Origin: Hydractinia symbiolongicarpus | Lineage: Eukaryota; Cnidaria; Hydrozoa; Anthoathecata; Hydractiniidae | Direction: 5' to 3' | Length of the DNA: 64,000 nucleotides | Assembly: GCF_029227915.1 (NCBI RefSeq) | Contig: NC_079881.1 | Span: 1,612,001-1,676,000, forward strand | Part shown: in pieces, positions 1-11,364 of the stretch | Numbering within the stretch: the first letter of the stretch is position 1 | How the letters are laid out: each line of letters opens with the position of its first letter | Position numbers and translations under genes: made by a program | Notes under the pieces: model-generated | Seen by the model: the letters and a program-made list of their open reading frames with translations, nothing else | What the model was told of the DNA's origin: nothing | Databases searched by the model: none

Positions 1-619
1 TTTTATTCAGCGTCTCATCAAAAATGAAAACATTTTTGAAAACTGCAAGTCTCATGCGTTTTAGTGGTGAAAAGATAATTTAAAAAATCGTTTTGGAAAT
101 GAGTTTACTCACAGGGTACTTTCTTTGTACACTTTTGACTATACGGGCCGAATCGGGGATTTACGGGAAGTCGCGGGTTTTCCTTTGCCGGCAATTAAAC
201 TTCTTTCATTAAGCGTCTCCTCGAAAATGAAAACATTTCTGAAAACTACAAGTCTCATGCGTTTTAGTGGTTAAATAATAATTTAAAAAATCGTTCGGGA
301 AATGAGTTTACTCCCAGGGTACTTTCTTTGTATACTTTTGACTATACGGGCCGAGTCCGGGATTTACGGGAAATCGCGGGTTTTCTTTTGCCGGCAATTA
401 AACTTCTTTCATTAGGCGTCTCATCAAAAATGAAAACATTTCTGAAAACTACAAGTCTCATGCGTTTTAGTGGTGAAAAAATAATTTAAAAAATCGTTCG
501 GGAAATGAGTTTACTCCCTGGGTACCTTCTTTGTATACTTTTGACTATACGGGCCGAATCCGGGATTTACGGGAAATCGCAGGTTTTGGTTTGCCGGCGA
601 TTAAACTTCTTTTATTCAG

Positions 620-822
620 CGTCTCATCAAAAATGAAAACATTTTTGAAAACTACAAGTCTCATGGGCTTTAGTGGTGAAATAATAATTTAAAAAATCGT
701 TCGGGAAATGAGTTTACTCCCAGGGTACTTTCTTTGTATACTTTTGACTATACGGGCCGAGTCCGGGGTTTACGGGAAATGGCGGGTTTTCGTTTGCCGG
801 CGATTAAACTCCTTTTATTCAG
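620..822 (+). repeat. Class T unit (CATGGGCTTTAG, GAAATAATAA)
   Basis: This is a type A unit with CATGGGCTTTAGTGGTG, GAAATAATAATTT, GAGTCCGGGGTTTACGG and AAATGGCGGG, ending CTCCTTTTATTCAG. In domain I it appears in copies 1, 2 and 4, directly after the first K of the large segment. It becomes common in domains II and III. Confidence 0.88.
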
Positions 823-1633
823 CGTCTCATCAAAAATGGAAACATTTTTAAAAACTACAAGTCTCATGCCTTTTAATGGTGAAAAGATAATTTAAAAAAT
901 CGTTTTGGAAATGAGTTTACTCACAGATTATTTTCTTTGTATACATTCGTCTATACGGCCAAGCTCGGAATTTACGGGAAATCGCGGAATTTCGTTTGCC
1001 GGCGATTAAACCACTTTCACTAAGCGTCTCATCAAAAATGAAAACATTTCTGAAAACTACAAGTCTCATTCGTTTTAGTGGTGAAAAAAAAATTTAAAAA
1101 ATCGTTCGGGAAATACGTTTACTCCCTGGGTACTTTCTTTGTTAACTTTTGACTATACGGGCCGAGTCGGAGATTTACGGGAAGTCGCGGGTTTTCGTTT
1201 GCCGGCGATTAAACTTCTTTTATTCAGCGTCTCATCAAAAATGAAAACATTTTTAAAAACTACAAGTCTCATGTGCTTTAGTGGTGAAAAAATAATTTAA
1301 AAAATCGTTCGGGAAATGAGTTTGCTCCCTGGGTACTTTCTTTGTATACTTTTGACTATACGGGCCGAGTCCGGGGTTTACGGGAAATGGCGGGTTTTCG
1401 TTTGCTGGCGATTAAACTTCTTTTATTCAGCGTCTCATCAAAAATGAAAACATTTTTGAAAACTACAAGTCTCATTCGTTTTAGTGGTGAAAAGATAATT
1501 TAAAAAATCGTTTTGGAAATGAGTTTACTCACAGAGTACTTTCTTTGTATACATTCGACTATAAAGGCCAAGCCCGGGATTTACGGGAAATCGCGGGTTT
1601 TCTTTTGCCGGCGATTAAACCACTTTCATTAGG

Positions 1634-1836
1634 CGTCTCATCAAAAATGAAAACATTTCTGAAAACTACAAGTCTCATGCGTTTTAGTGGTGAAAAAATA
1701 ATTTAAAAAATCGTTCGGGAAATGAGTTTACTCCCTGGGTACCTTCTTTGTATACTTTTGACTATACGGGCCGAATCCGGGATTTACGGGAAATCGCAGG
1801 TTTTGGTTTGCCGGCGATTAAACTTCTTTTATTCAG
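1634..1836 (+). repeat. Class K unit (carries GGTACC)
   Basis: This is a type A unit with CTGGGTACCTTC, which creates a GGTACC palindrome absent from most units. It also has GGCCGAATCCGGG, ATCGCAGG and TTTTGGTTTGCC. Its first 93 bp or so are identical to class Q, which matters for the K/Q hybrids. Class K recurs from 417 to about 56,480 and is not seen after that. Confidence 0.92.
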
Positions 1837-2038
1837 CGTCTCATCAAAAATGAAAACATTTTTGAAAACTACAAGTCTCATGCGTTTTAATGGTGAAAAG
1901 ATAATTTAAAAAATCGTTTTGGAAATGAGTTTACTCACAGATTATTTTCTTTGTATACATTCGTCTATACGGTCAAGCTCGGAATTTACGGGAAATCGCG
2001 GAATTTCGTTTGCCGGCGATTAAACCACTTTCACTAAG
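1837..2038 (+). repeat. Class P unit (202 bp, CACAGATTATT)
   Basis: This is a type B unit with GCGTTTTAATGG, CTCACAGATTATTTTC, ACATTCGTCTATACGG, AAGCTCGGAATTTACG and ATCGCGGAATTTCG, ending CACTTTCACTAA. It is one base short because GGGCC is reduced to GGCC. It is confined to the left part of the window; the last copy I see is at about 30,105. Some copies start ATGGAAAC instead of ATGAAAAC. Confidence 0.92.
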
Positions 2039-2241
2039 CGTCTCATCAAAAATGAAAACATTTCTGAAAACTACAAGTCTCATGCGTTTTAGTGGTGAAA
2101 AAATAATTTAAAAAATCGTTCGGGAAATACGTTTACTCCCTGGGTACTTTCTTTGTATACTTTTGACTATACGGGCCGAGTCGGAGATTTACGGGAAGTC
2201 GCGGGTTTTCGTTTGCCGGCGATTAAACTTCTTTTATTCAG
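2039..2241 (+). repeat. Class Q unit (AAATACGTTTACTCCC)
   Basis: This is a type A unit in which AAATGAG is replaced by AAATACG, with GAGTCGGAGATTTACGG and GAAGTCGCGGG downstream. It always follows a P unit in domain I, except in the two K/Q hybrids. Four copies carry a private GTTAAC instead of GTATAC, at about 1141, 7020, 14115 and 15130. Confidence 0.92.
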
Positions 2242-2444
2242 CGTCTCATCAAAAATGAAAACATTTTTAAAAACTACAAGTCTCATGTGCTTTAGTGGTG
2301 AAAAAATAATTTAAAAAATCGTTCGGGAAATGAGTTTGCTCCCTGGGTACTTTCTTTGTATACTTTTGACTATACGGGCCGAGTCCGGGGTTTACGGGAA
2401 ATGGCGGGTTTTCGTTTGCCGGCGATTAAACTTCTTTTATTCAG
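2242..2444 (+). repeat. Class R unit (ATGTGCTTTAG, GTTTGCTCCC)
   Basis: This is a type A unit with TTTTTAAAAAC, CATGTGCTTTAGTGG, GAGTTTGCTCCC, GAGTCCGGGGTTTACGG and AAATGGCGGG. It sits between Q and S in every complete five-unit repeat of domain I. Confidence 0.91.
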
Positions 2445-2647
2445 CGTCTCATCAAAAATGAAAACATTTTTGAAAACTACAAGTCTCATTCGTTTTAGTG
2501 GTGAAAAGATAATTTAAAAAATCGTTTTGGAAATGAGTTTACTCACAGGGTACTTTCTTTGTATACATTCGACTATAAAGGCCAAGCCCGGGATTTACGG
2601 GAAATCGCGGGTTTTCTTTTGCCGGCGATTAAACCACTTTCATTAGG
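2445..2647 (+). repeat. Class S unit (TCATTCGTTTTAG, CTATAAAGGCC)
   Basis: This is a type B unit with CTCATTCGTTTTAG, AAAAGATAATTT, TTTTGG, ACTATAAAGGCCAAGCCCGGG and TTTTCTTTTGCC, ending CACTTTCATTAGG. The TATAAAGG replaces TATACGGG of type A and removes one CGGG. It closes the K-P-Q-R-S unit. Confidence 0.91.
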
Positions 2648-3255
2648 CGTCTCATCAAAAATAAAAACATTTCTGAAAACTACAAGTCTCATGCGTTTTA
2701 GTGGTGAAAAAATAATTTAAAAAATCGTTCGGGAAATGAGTTTACTCCCTGGGTACCTTCTTTGTATACTTTTGACTATACGGGCCGAATCCGGGATTTA
2801 CGGGAAATCGCAGGTTTTGGTTTGCCGGCGATTAAACTTCTTTTATTCAGCGTCTCATCAAAAATGAAAACATTTTTGAAAACTACAAGTCTCATGCGTT
2901 TTAATGGTGAAAAGATAATTTAAAAAATCGTTTTGGAAATGAGTTTACTCACAGATTATTTTCTTTGTATACATTCGTCTATACGGCCAAGCTCGGAATT
3001 TACGGGAAATCGCGGAATTTCGTTTGCCGGCGATTAAACCACTTTCACTAAGCGTCTCATCAAAAATGAAAACATTTCTGAAAACTACAAGTCTCATGCG
3101 TTTTAGTGGTGAAAAAATAATTTAAAAAATCGTTCGGGAAATACGTTTACTCCCTCGGTACTTTCTTTGTATACTTTTGACTATACGGGCCGAGTCGGAG
3201 ATTTACGGGAAGTCGCGGGTTTTCGTTTGCCGGCGATTAAACTTCTTTTATTCAG

Positions 3256-3458
3256 CGTCTCATCAAAAATGAAAACATTTTTAAAAACTACAAGTCTCAT
3301 GGGCTTTAGTGGTTAAATAATAATTTAAAAAATCGATCGGGAAATGAGTTTACTCCCTGGTTACTTTCTTTGTATACTTTTGACTATACGGGCCGAGTCC
3401 GGGGTTTACGGGAAATCGCGGGTTTTCGTTTGCCGGCGATTAAACTCCTTTTATTCAG
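3256..3458 (+). repeat. Class U unit (AAATCGATCGGG, CTGGTTAC)
   Basis: This is a type A unit with GGGCTTTAGTGGTTAAATAATAA, in which TCGTTCGGG has become TCGATCGGG and CTGGGTAC has become CTGGTTAC. Its right part occurs in the S/U hybrids and its left part in the V hybrids, so it took part in at least two separate exchanges. Confidence 0.87.
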
Positions 3459-4066
3459 CGTCTCATCAAAAATGGAAACATTTTTAAAAACTACAAGTCT
3501 CATGCGTTTTAATGGTGAAAAGATAATTTAAAAAATCGTTTTGGAAATGAGTTTACTCACAGATTATTTTCTTTGTATGCATTCGTCTATACGGCCAAGC
3601 TCGGAATTTACGGGAAATCGCGGAATTTCGTTTGCCGGCGATTAAACCACTTTCACTAAGCGTCTCATCAAAAATGAAAACATTTCTGAAAACTACAAGT
3701 CTCATGCGTTTTAGTGGTGAAAAAATAATTTAAAAAATCGTTCGGGAAATACGTTTACTCCCTGGGTACTTTCTTTGTATACTTTTGACTATACGGGCCG
3801 AGTCGGAGATTTACGGGAAGTCGCGGGTTTTCGTTTGCCGGCGATTAAACTTCTTTTATTCAGCGTCTCATCAAAAATGAAAACATTTTTAAAAACTACA
3901 AGTCTCATGTGCTTTAGTGGTGAAAAAATAATTTAAAAAATCGTTCGGGAAATGAGTTTGCTCCCTGGGTACTTTCTTTGTATACTTTTGACTATACGGG
4001 CCGAGTCCGGGGTTTACGGGAAATGGCGGGTTTTCGTTTGCCGGCGATTAAACTTCTTTTATTCAG

Positions 4067-4269
4067 CGTCTCATCAAAAATGAAAACATTTTTGAAAACT
4101 ACAAGTCTCATTCGTTTTAGTGGTGAAAAGATAATTTAAAAAATCGATCGGGAAATGAGTTTACTCCCTGGTTACTTTCTTTGTATACTTTTGACTATAC
4201 GGGCCGAGTCCGGGGTTTACGGGAAATCGCGGGTTTTCGTTTGCCGGCGATTAAACTCCTTTTATTCAG
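4067..4269 (+). repeat. S/U hybrid unit, segment copy 1
   Basis: It starts as S (CTCATTCGTTTTAG, AAAAGATAATTT) and switches to U (AAATCGATCGGG, CTGGTTAC, CTCCTTTTATTCAG). The exchange lies within the shared TAATTTAAAAAATCG. Confidence 0.88.
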
Positions 4270-7200
4270 CGTCTCATCAAAAATGGAAACATTTTTAAAA
4301 ACTACAAGTCTCATGCGTTTTAATGGTGAAAAGATAATTTAAAAAATCGTTTTGGAAATGAGTTTACTCACAGATTATTTTCTTTGTATACATTCGTCTA
4401 TACGGCCAAGCTCGGAATTTACGGGAAATCGCGGAATTTCGTTTGCCGGCGATTAAACCACTTTCACTAAGCGTCTCATCAAAAATGAAAACATTTCTGA
4501 AAACTACAAGTCTCATGCGTTTTAGTGGTGAAAAAATAATTTAAAAAATCGTTCGGGAAATACGTTTACTCCCTGGGTACTTTCTTTGTATACTTTTGAC
4601 TATACGGGCCGAGTCGGAGATTTACGGGAAGTCGCGGGTTTTCGTTTGCCGGCGATTAAACTTCTTTTATTCAGCGTCTCATCAAAAATGAAAACATTTT
4701 TAAAAACTACAAGTCTCATGTGCTTTAGTGGTGAAAAAATAATTTAAAAAATCGTTCGGGAAATGAGTTTGCTCCCTGGGTACTTTCTTTGTATACTTTT
4801 GACTATACGGGCCGAGTCCGGGGTTTACGGGAAATGGCGGGTTTTCGTTTGCCGGCGATTAAACTTCTTTTATTCAGCGTCTCATCAAAAATGAAAACAT
4901 TTTTGAAAACTACAAGTCTCATTCGTTTTAGTGGTGAAAAGATAATTTAAAAAATCGTTTTGGAAATGAGTTTACTCACAGGGTACTTTCTTTGTATACA
5001 TTCGACTATAAAGGCCAAGCCCGGGATTTACGGGAAATCGCGGGTTTTCTTTTGCCGGCGATTAAACCACTTTCATTAGGCGTCTCATCAAAAATGAAAA
5101 CATTTCTGAAAACTACAAGTCTCATGCGTTTTAGTGGTGAAAAAATAATTTAAAAAATCGTTCGGGAAATGAGTTTACTCCCTGGGTACCTTCTTTGTAT
5201 ACTTTTGACTATACGGGCCGAATCCGGGATTTACGGGAAATCGCAGGTTTTGGTTTGCCGGCGATTAAACTTCTTTTATTCAGCGTCTCATCAAAAATGA
5301 AAACATTTTTGAAAACTACAAGTCTCATGCGTTTTAATGGTGAAAAGATAATTTAAAAAATCGTTTTGGAAATGAGTTTACTCACAGATTATTTTCTTTG
5401 TATACATTCGTCTATACGGCCAAGCCCGGGATTTACGGGAAATCGCGGGTTTTCGTTTGCCGGCGATTAAACCACTTTCATTAGGCGTCTCATCAAAAAT
5501 GAAATATTTCTGAAAAATACAAGTCTCATGCGTTTTAGTGGTGAAAAAATAATTTAAAAAATCGTTCGGGAAATAAGTTTACTCCCTGGGTACTTTCTTT
5601 GTACACTTTTGACTATACGGGTCGAGTCGGGGATTTACGGGAAGTCGCGGGTTTTCCTTTGCCGGCGATTAAACTTCTTTTATTCAGCGTCTCATCAAAA
5701 ATGAAAACATTTTTCTAAACTACAAGTCTCATGCGTTTTAGTGGTGAAAAAATAATTTAAAAAATCGTTCGGAAAATGAGTTTACTCCCTGGGTACTTTC
5801 TTTGTATACTTTTGACTATACGGGCCGAGTCCGGGTTTACGGGAAATGGCGGGTTTTCGTTTGCCGGCGATTAAACTTCTTTTATTCAGCGTCTCATCAA
5901 AAATGAAAACATTTTTGAAAACTGCAAGTCTCATGCGTTTTAGTGGTGAAAAGATAATCTAAAAAATCGTTTTGGAAATGAGTTTACTCACAGGGTACTT
6001 TCTTTGTACACTTTTGACTATACGGGCCGAATCGGGGATTTACGGGAAGTCGCGGGTTTTCCTTTGCCGGCAATTAAACTTCTTTCATTAAGCGTCTCCT
6101 CGAAAATGAAAACATTTCTGAAAACTACAAGTCTCATGCGTTTTAGTGGTTAAATAATAATTTAAAAAATCGTTCGGGAAATGAGTTTACTCCCAGGGTA
6201 CTTTCTTTGTATACTTTTGACTATACGGGCCGAGTCCGGGATTTACGGGAAATTGCGGGTTTTCTTTTGCCGGCGATTAAACCAATTTCATTAGGCGTCT
6301 CATCAAAAATGAAAACATTTCTGAAAACTACAAGTCTCATGCGTTTTAGTGGTGAAAAAATAATTTAAAAAATCGTTCGGGAAATGAGTTTACTCCCTGG
6401 GTACCTTCTTTGTATACTTTTGACTATACGGGCCGAATCCGGGATTTACGGGAAATCGCAGGTTTTGGTTTGCCGGCGATTAAACTTCTTTTATTCAGCG
6501 TCTCATCAAAAATGAAAACATTTTTGAAAACTACAAGTCTCATGGGCTTTAGTGGTGAAATAATAATTTAAAAAATCGTTCGGGAAATGAGTTTACTCCC
6601 AGGGTACTTTCTTTGTATACTTTTGACTATACGGGCCGAGTCCGGGGTTTACGGGAAATGGCGGGTTTTCGTTTGCCGGCGATTAAACTCCTTTTATTCA
6701 GCGTCTCATCAAAAATGGAAACATTTTTAAAAACTACAAGTCTCATGCCTTTTAATGGTGAAAAGATAATTTAAAAAATCGTTTTGGAAATGAGTTTACT
6801 CACAGATTATTTTCTTTGTATACATTCGTCTATACGGCCAAGCTCGGAATTTACGGGAAATCGCGGAATTTCGTTTGCCGGCGATTAAACCACTTTCACT
6901 AAGCGTCTCATCAAAAATGAAAACATTTCTGAAAACTACAAGTCTCATGCGTTTTAGTGGTGAAAAAAAAATTTAAAAAATCGTTCGGGAAATACGTTTA
7001 CTCCCTGGGTACTTTCTTTGTTAACTTTTGACTATACGGGCCGAGTCGGAGATTTACGGGAAGTCGCGGGTTTTCGTTTGCCGGCGATTAAACTTCTTTT
7101 ATTCAGCGTCTCATCAAAAATGAAAACATTTTTAAAAACTACAAGTCTCATGTGCTTTAGTGGTGAAAAAATAATTTAAAAAATCGTTCGGGAAATGAGT

Positions 7201-7512
7201 TTGCTCCCTGGGTACTTTCTTTGTATACTTTTGACTATACGGGCCGAGTCCGGGGTTTACGGGAAATGGCGGGTTTTCGTTTGCCGGCGATTAAACTTCT
7301 TTTATTCAGCGTCTCATCAAAAATGAAAACATTTTTGAAAACTACAAGTCTCATTCGTTTTAGTGGTGAAAAGATAATTTAAAAAATCGTTTTGGAAATG
7401 AGTTTACTCACAGGGTACTTTCTTTGTATACATTCGACTATAAAGGCCAAGCCCGGGATTTACGGGAAATCGCGGGTTTTCTTTTGCCGGCGATTAAACC
7501 ACTTTCATTAGG

Positions 7513-7715
7513 CGTCTCATCAAAAATGAAAACATTTCTGAAAACTACAAGTCTCATGCGTTTTAGTGGTGAAAAAATAATTTAAAAAATCGTTCGGGAA
7601 ATACGTTTACTCCCTGGGTACTTTCTTTGTATACTTTTGACTATACGGGCCGAGTCGGAGATTTACGGGAAGTCGCGGGTTTTCGTTTGCCGGCGATTAA
7701 ACTTCTTTTATTCAG
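7513..7715 (+). repeat. K/Q hybrid unit in segment copy 2
   Basis: The unit follows an S ending (CATTAGG), as K does, but continues with AAATACGTTTAC and GAGTCGGAG, which are Q markers. K and Q are identical over about the first 93 bp, so the exchange point lies somewhere in that stretch. Confidence 0.88.
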
Positions 7716-8526
7716 CGTCTCATCAAAAATGAAAACATTTTTAAAAACTACAAGTCTCATGGGCTTTAGTGGTTAAATAATAATTTAAAAAATCGATCGG
7801 GAAATGAGTTTACTCCCTGGTTACTTTCTTTGTATACTTTTGACTATACGGGCCGAGTCCGGGGTTTACGGGAAATCGCGGGTTTTCGTTTGCCGGCGAT
7901 TAAACTCCTTTTATTCAGCGTCTCATCAAAAATGGAAACATTTTTAAAAACTACAAGTCTCATGCGTTTTAATGGTGAAAAGATAATTTAAAAAATCGTT
8001 TTGGAAATGAGTTTACTCACAGATTATTTTCTTTGTATGCATTCGTCTATACGGCCAAGCTCGGAATTTACGGGAAATCGCGGAATTTCGTTTGCCGGCG
8101 ATTAAACCACTTTCACTAAGCGTCTCATCAAAAATGAAAACATTTCTGAAAACTACAAGTCTCATGCGTTTTAGTGGTGAAAAAATAATTTAAAAAATCG
8201 TTCGGGAAATACGTTTACTCCCTGGGTACTTTCTTTGTATACTTTTGACTATACGGGCCGAGTCGGAGATTTACGGGAAGTCGCGGGTTTTCGTTTGCCG
8301 GCGATTAAACTTCTTTTATTCAGCGTCTCATCAAAAATGAAAACATTTTTAAAAACTACAAGTCTCATGTGCTTTAGTGGTGAAAAAATAATTTAAAAAA
8401 TCGTTCGGGAAATGAGTTTGCTCCCTGGGTACTTTCTTTGTATACTTTTGACTATACGGGCCGAGTCCGGGGTTTACGGAAAATGGCGGGTTTTCGTTTG
8501 CCGGCGATTAAACTTCTTTTATTCAG

Positions 8527-8729
8527 CGTCTCATCAAAAATGAAAACATTTTTGAAAACTACAAGTCTCATTCGTTTTAGTGGTGAAAAGATAATTTAAA
8601 AAATCGATCGGGAAATGAGTTTACTCCCTGGTTACTTTCTTTGTATACTTTTGACTATACGGGCCGAGTCCGGGGTTTACGGGAAATCGCGGGTTTTCGT
8701 TTGCCGGCGATTAAACTCCTTTTATTCAG
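8527..8729 (+). repeat. S/U hybrid unit, segment copy 2
   Basis: This is the same S-left/U-right joint as at 4067, exactly 4,460 bp away, so it was inherited with the segment and not formed anew. Confidence 0.88.
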
Positions 8730-10755
8730 CGTCTCATCAAAAATGGAAACATTTTTAAAAACTACAAGTCTCATGCGTTTTAATGGTGAAAAGATAACTT
8801 AAAAAATCGTTTTGGAAATGAGTTTACTCACAGATTATTTTCTTTGTATACATTCGTCTATACGGCCAAGCTCGGAATTTACGGGAAATCGCGGAATTTC
8901 GTTTGCCGGCGATTAAACCACTTTCACTAAGCGTCTCATCAAAAATGAAAACATTTCTGAAAACTACAAGTCTCATGCGTTTTAGTGGTGAAAAAATAAT
9001 TTAAAAAATCGTTCGGGAAATACGTTTACTCCCTGGGTACTTTCTTTGTATACTTTTGACTATACGGGCCGAGTCGGAGATTTACGGGAAGTCGCGGGTT
9101 TTCGTTTGCCGGCGATTAAACTTCTTTTATTCAGCGTCTCATCAAAAATGAAAACATTTTTAAAAACTACAAGTCTCATGTGCTTTAGTGGTGAAAAAAT
9201 AATTTAAAAAATCGTTCGGGAAATGAGTTTGCTCCCTGGGTACTTTCTTTGTATACTTTTGACTATACGGGCCGAGTCCGGGGTTTACGGGAAATGGCGG
9301 GTTTTCGTTTGCCGGCGATTAAACTTCTTTTATTCAGCGTCTCATCAAAAATGAAAACATTTTTGAAAACTACAAGTCTCATTCGTTTTAGTGGTGAAAA
9401 GATAATTTAAAAAATCGTTTTGGAAATGAGTTTACTCACAGGGTACTTTCTTTGTATACATTCGACTATAAAGGCCAAGCCCGGGATTTACGGGAAATCG
9501 CGGGTTTTCTTTTGCCGGCGATTAAACCACTTTCATTAGGCGTCTCATCAAAAATGAAAACATTTCTGAAAACTACAAGTCTCATGCGTTTTAGTGGTGA
9601 AAAAATAATTTAAAAAATCGTTCGGGAAATGAGTTTACTCCCTGGGTACCTTCTTTGTATACTTTTGACTATACGGGCCGAATCCGGGATTTACGGGAAA
9701 TCGCAGGTTTTGGTTTGCCGGCGATTAAACTTCTTTTATTCAGCGTCTCATCAAAAATGAAAACATTTTTGAAAACTACAAGTCTCATGCGTTTTAATGG
9801 TGAAAAGATAATTTAAAAAATCGTTTTGGAAATGAGTTTACTCACAGATTATTTTCTTTGTATACATTCGTCTATACGGCCAAGCCCGGGATTTACGGGA
9901 AATCGCGGGTTTTCGTTTGCCGGCGATTAAACCACTTTCATTAGGCGTCTCATCAAAAATGAAATATTTCTGAAAAATACAAGTCTCATGCGTTTTAGTG
10001 GTGAAAAAATAATTTAAAAAATCGTTCGGGAAATAAGTTTACTCCCTGGGTACTTTCTTTGTACACTTTTGACTATACGGGTCGAGTCGGGGATTTACGG
10101 GAAGTCGCGGGTTTTCCTTTGCCGGCGATTAAACTTCTTTTATTCAGCGTCTCATCAAAAATGAAAACATTTTTCTAAACTACAAGTCTCATGCGTTTTA
10201 GTGGTGAAAAAATAATTTAAAAAATCGTTCGGAAAATGAGTTTACTCCCTGGGTACTTTCTTTGTATACTTTTGACTATACGGGCCGAGTCCGGGTTTAC
10301 GGGAAATGGCGGGTTTTCGTTTGCCGGCGATTAAACTTCTTTTATTCAGCGTCTCATCAAAAATGAAAACATTTTTGAAAACTGCAAGTCTCATGCGTTT
10401 TAGTGGTGAAAAGATAATCTAAAAAATCGTTTTGGAAATGAGTTTACTCACAGGGTACTTTCTTTGTACACTTTTGACTATACGGGCCGAATCGGGGATT
10501 TACGGGAAGTCGCGGGTTTTCCTTTGCCGGCAATTAAACTTCTTTCATTAAGCGTCTCCTCGAAAATGAAAACATTTCTGAAAACTACAAGTCTCATGCG
10601 TTTTAGTGGTTAAATAATAATTTAAAAAATCGTTCGGGAAATGAGTTTACTCCCAGGGTACTTTCTTTGTATACTTTTGACTATACGGGCCGAGTCCGGG
10701 ATTTACGGGAAATTGCGGGTTTTCTTTTGCCGGCGATTAAACCAATTTCATTAGG

Positions 10756-10958
10756 CGTCTCATCAAAAATGAAAACATTTCTGAAAACTACAAGTCTCAT
10801 GCGTTTTAGTGGTGAAAAAATAATTTAAAAAATCGTTCGGGAAATACGTTTACTCCCTGGGTACTTTCTTTGTATACTTTTGACTATACGGGCCGAGTCG
10901 GAGATTTACGGGAAGTCGCGGGTTTTCGTTTGCCGGCGATTAAACTTCTTTTATTCAG
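10756..10958 (+). repeat. K/Q hybrid unit in segment copy 3
   Basis: It directly follows the m2 unit ending CCAATTTCATTAGG, where K is expected, and carries the Q markers AAATACGTTTAC and GAGTCGGAG. The flanking units differ from those of the hybrid at 7513, so this is a second event or an extension of the first. Confidence 0.87.
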
Positions 10959-11161
10959 CGTCTCATCAAAAATGAAAACATTTTTAAAAACTACAAGTCT
11001 CATGTGCTTTAGTGGTGAAAAAATAATTTAAAAAATCGTTCGGGAAATGAGTTTGCTCCCTGGGTACTTTCTTTGTATACTTTTGACTATACGGGCCGAG
11101 TCCGGGGTTTACGGGAAATGGCGGGTTTTCGTTTGCCGGCGATTAAACTTCTTTTATTCAG

Positions 11162-11364
11162 CGTCTCATCAAAAATGAAAACATTTTTGAAAACTACAAG
11201 TCTCATTCGTTTTAGTGGTGAAAAGATAATTTAAAAAATCGATCGGGAAATGAGTTTACTCCCTGGTTACTTTCTTTGTATACTTTTGACTATACGGGCC
11301 GAGTCCGGGGTTTACGGGAAATCGCGGGTTTTCGTTTGCCGGCGATTAAACTCCTTTTATTCAG
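11162..11364 (+). repeat. S/U hybrid unit, segment copy 3
   Basis: This is the third inherited copy, 2,635 bp from the one at 8527. The hybrid is absent from segment copy 4, where an intact S occupies the place. Confidence 0.88.

Larger units (their letters stand above)
1634..2647 (+). repeat. Five-unit higher-order repeat K-P-Q-R-S (1,014 bp)
   Basis: Reading the private variants gives the order K, P, Q, R, S, and the next K begins at 2648. The P marker TCACAGATT lies at 921, 1935 and 2949, exactly 1,014 bp apart, which is four 203-bp units plus one 202-bp P unit. Elsewhere in domain I the P spacing is 608, 811, 1,014, 1,217 or 1,418 bp, showing that the five-unit order is repeatedly shortened or extended by whole units. 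Confidence 0.9.
11..5889 (+). repeat. Large segment copy 1 (29 units, 5,879 bp)
   Basis: The order of classes is m1, m2, K, T, P, Q, R, S, K, P, Q, R, S, K, P, Q, U, P, Q, R, S/U, P, Q, R, S, K, P-variant, W, X. The m1 unit is marked by GAAAACTGCAAG with a B left half and A right half; m2 by CGTCTCCTCG; W by GAAATATTTCTG at 5501; X by TTTTTCTAAACTAC. Copy 1 differs from the other three by AAGATAATTT instead of AAGATAATCT in m1 and by its m2 ending, so copies 2 to 4 are closer to each other. Confidence 0.88.
5890..10349 (+). repeat. Large segment copy 2 (22 units, 4,460 bp)
   Basis: It begins with the same m1 (ACTGCAAG) and m2 (CGTCTCCTCG) units and ends with the same K, P-variant, W, X tail; GAAATATTTC is at 9961, exactly 4,460 bp after its counterpart. 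Compared with copy 1 it lacks seven units in the middle, and the joint is a K-left/Q-right unit at 7513-7715. The order is m1, m2, K, T, P, Q, R, S, K/Q, U, P, Q, R, S/U, P, Q, R, S, K, P-variant, W, X. Confidence 0.88.
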
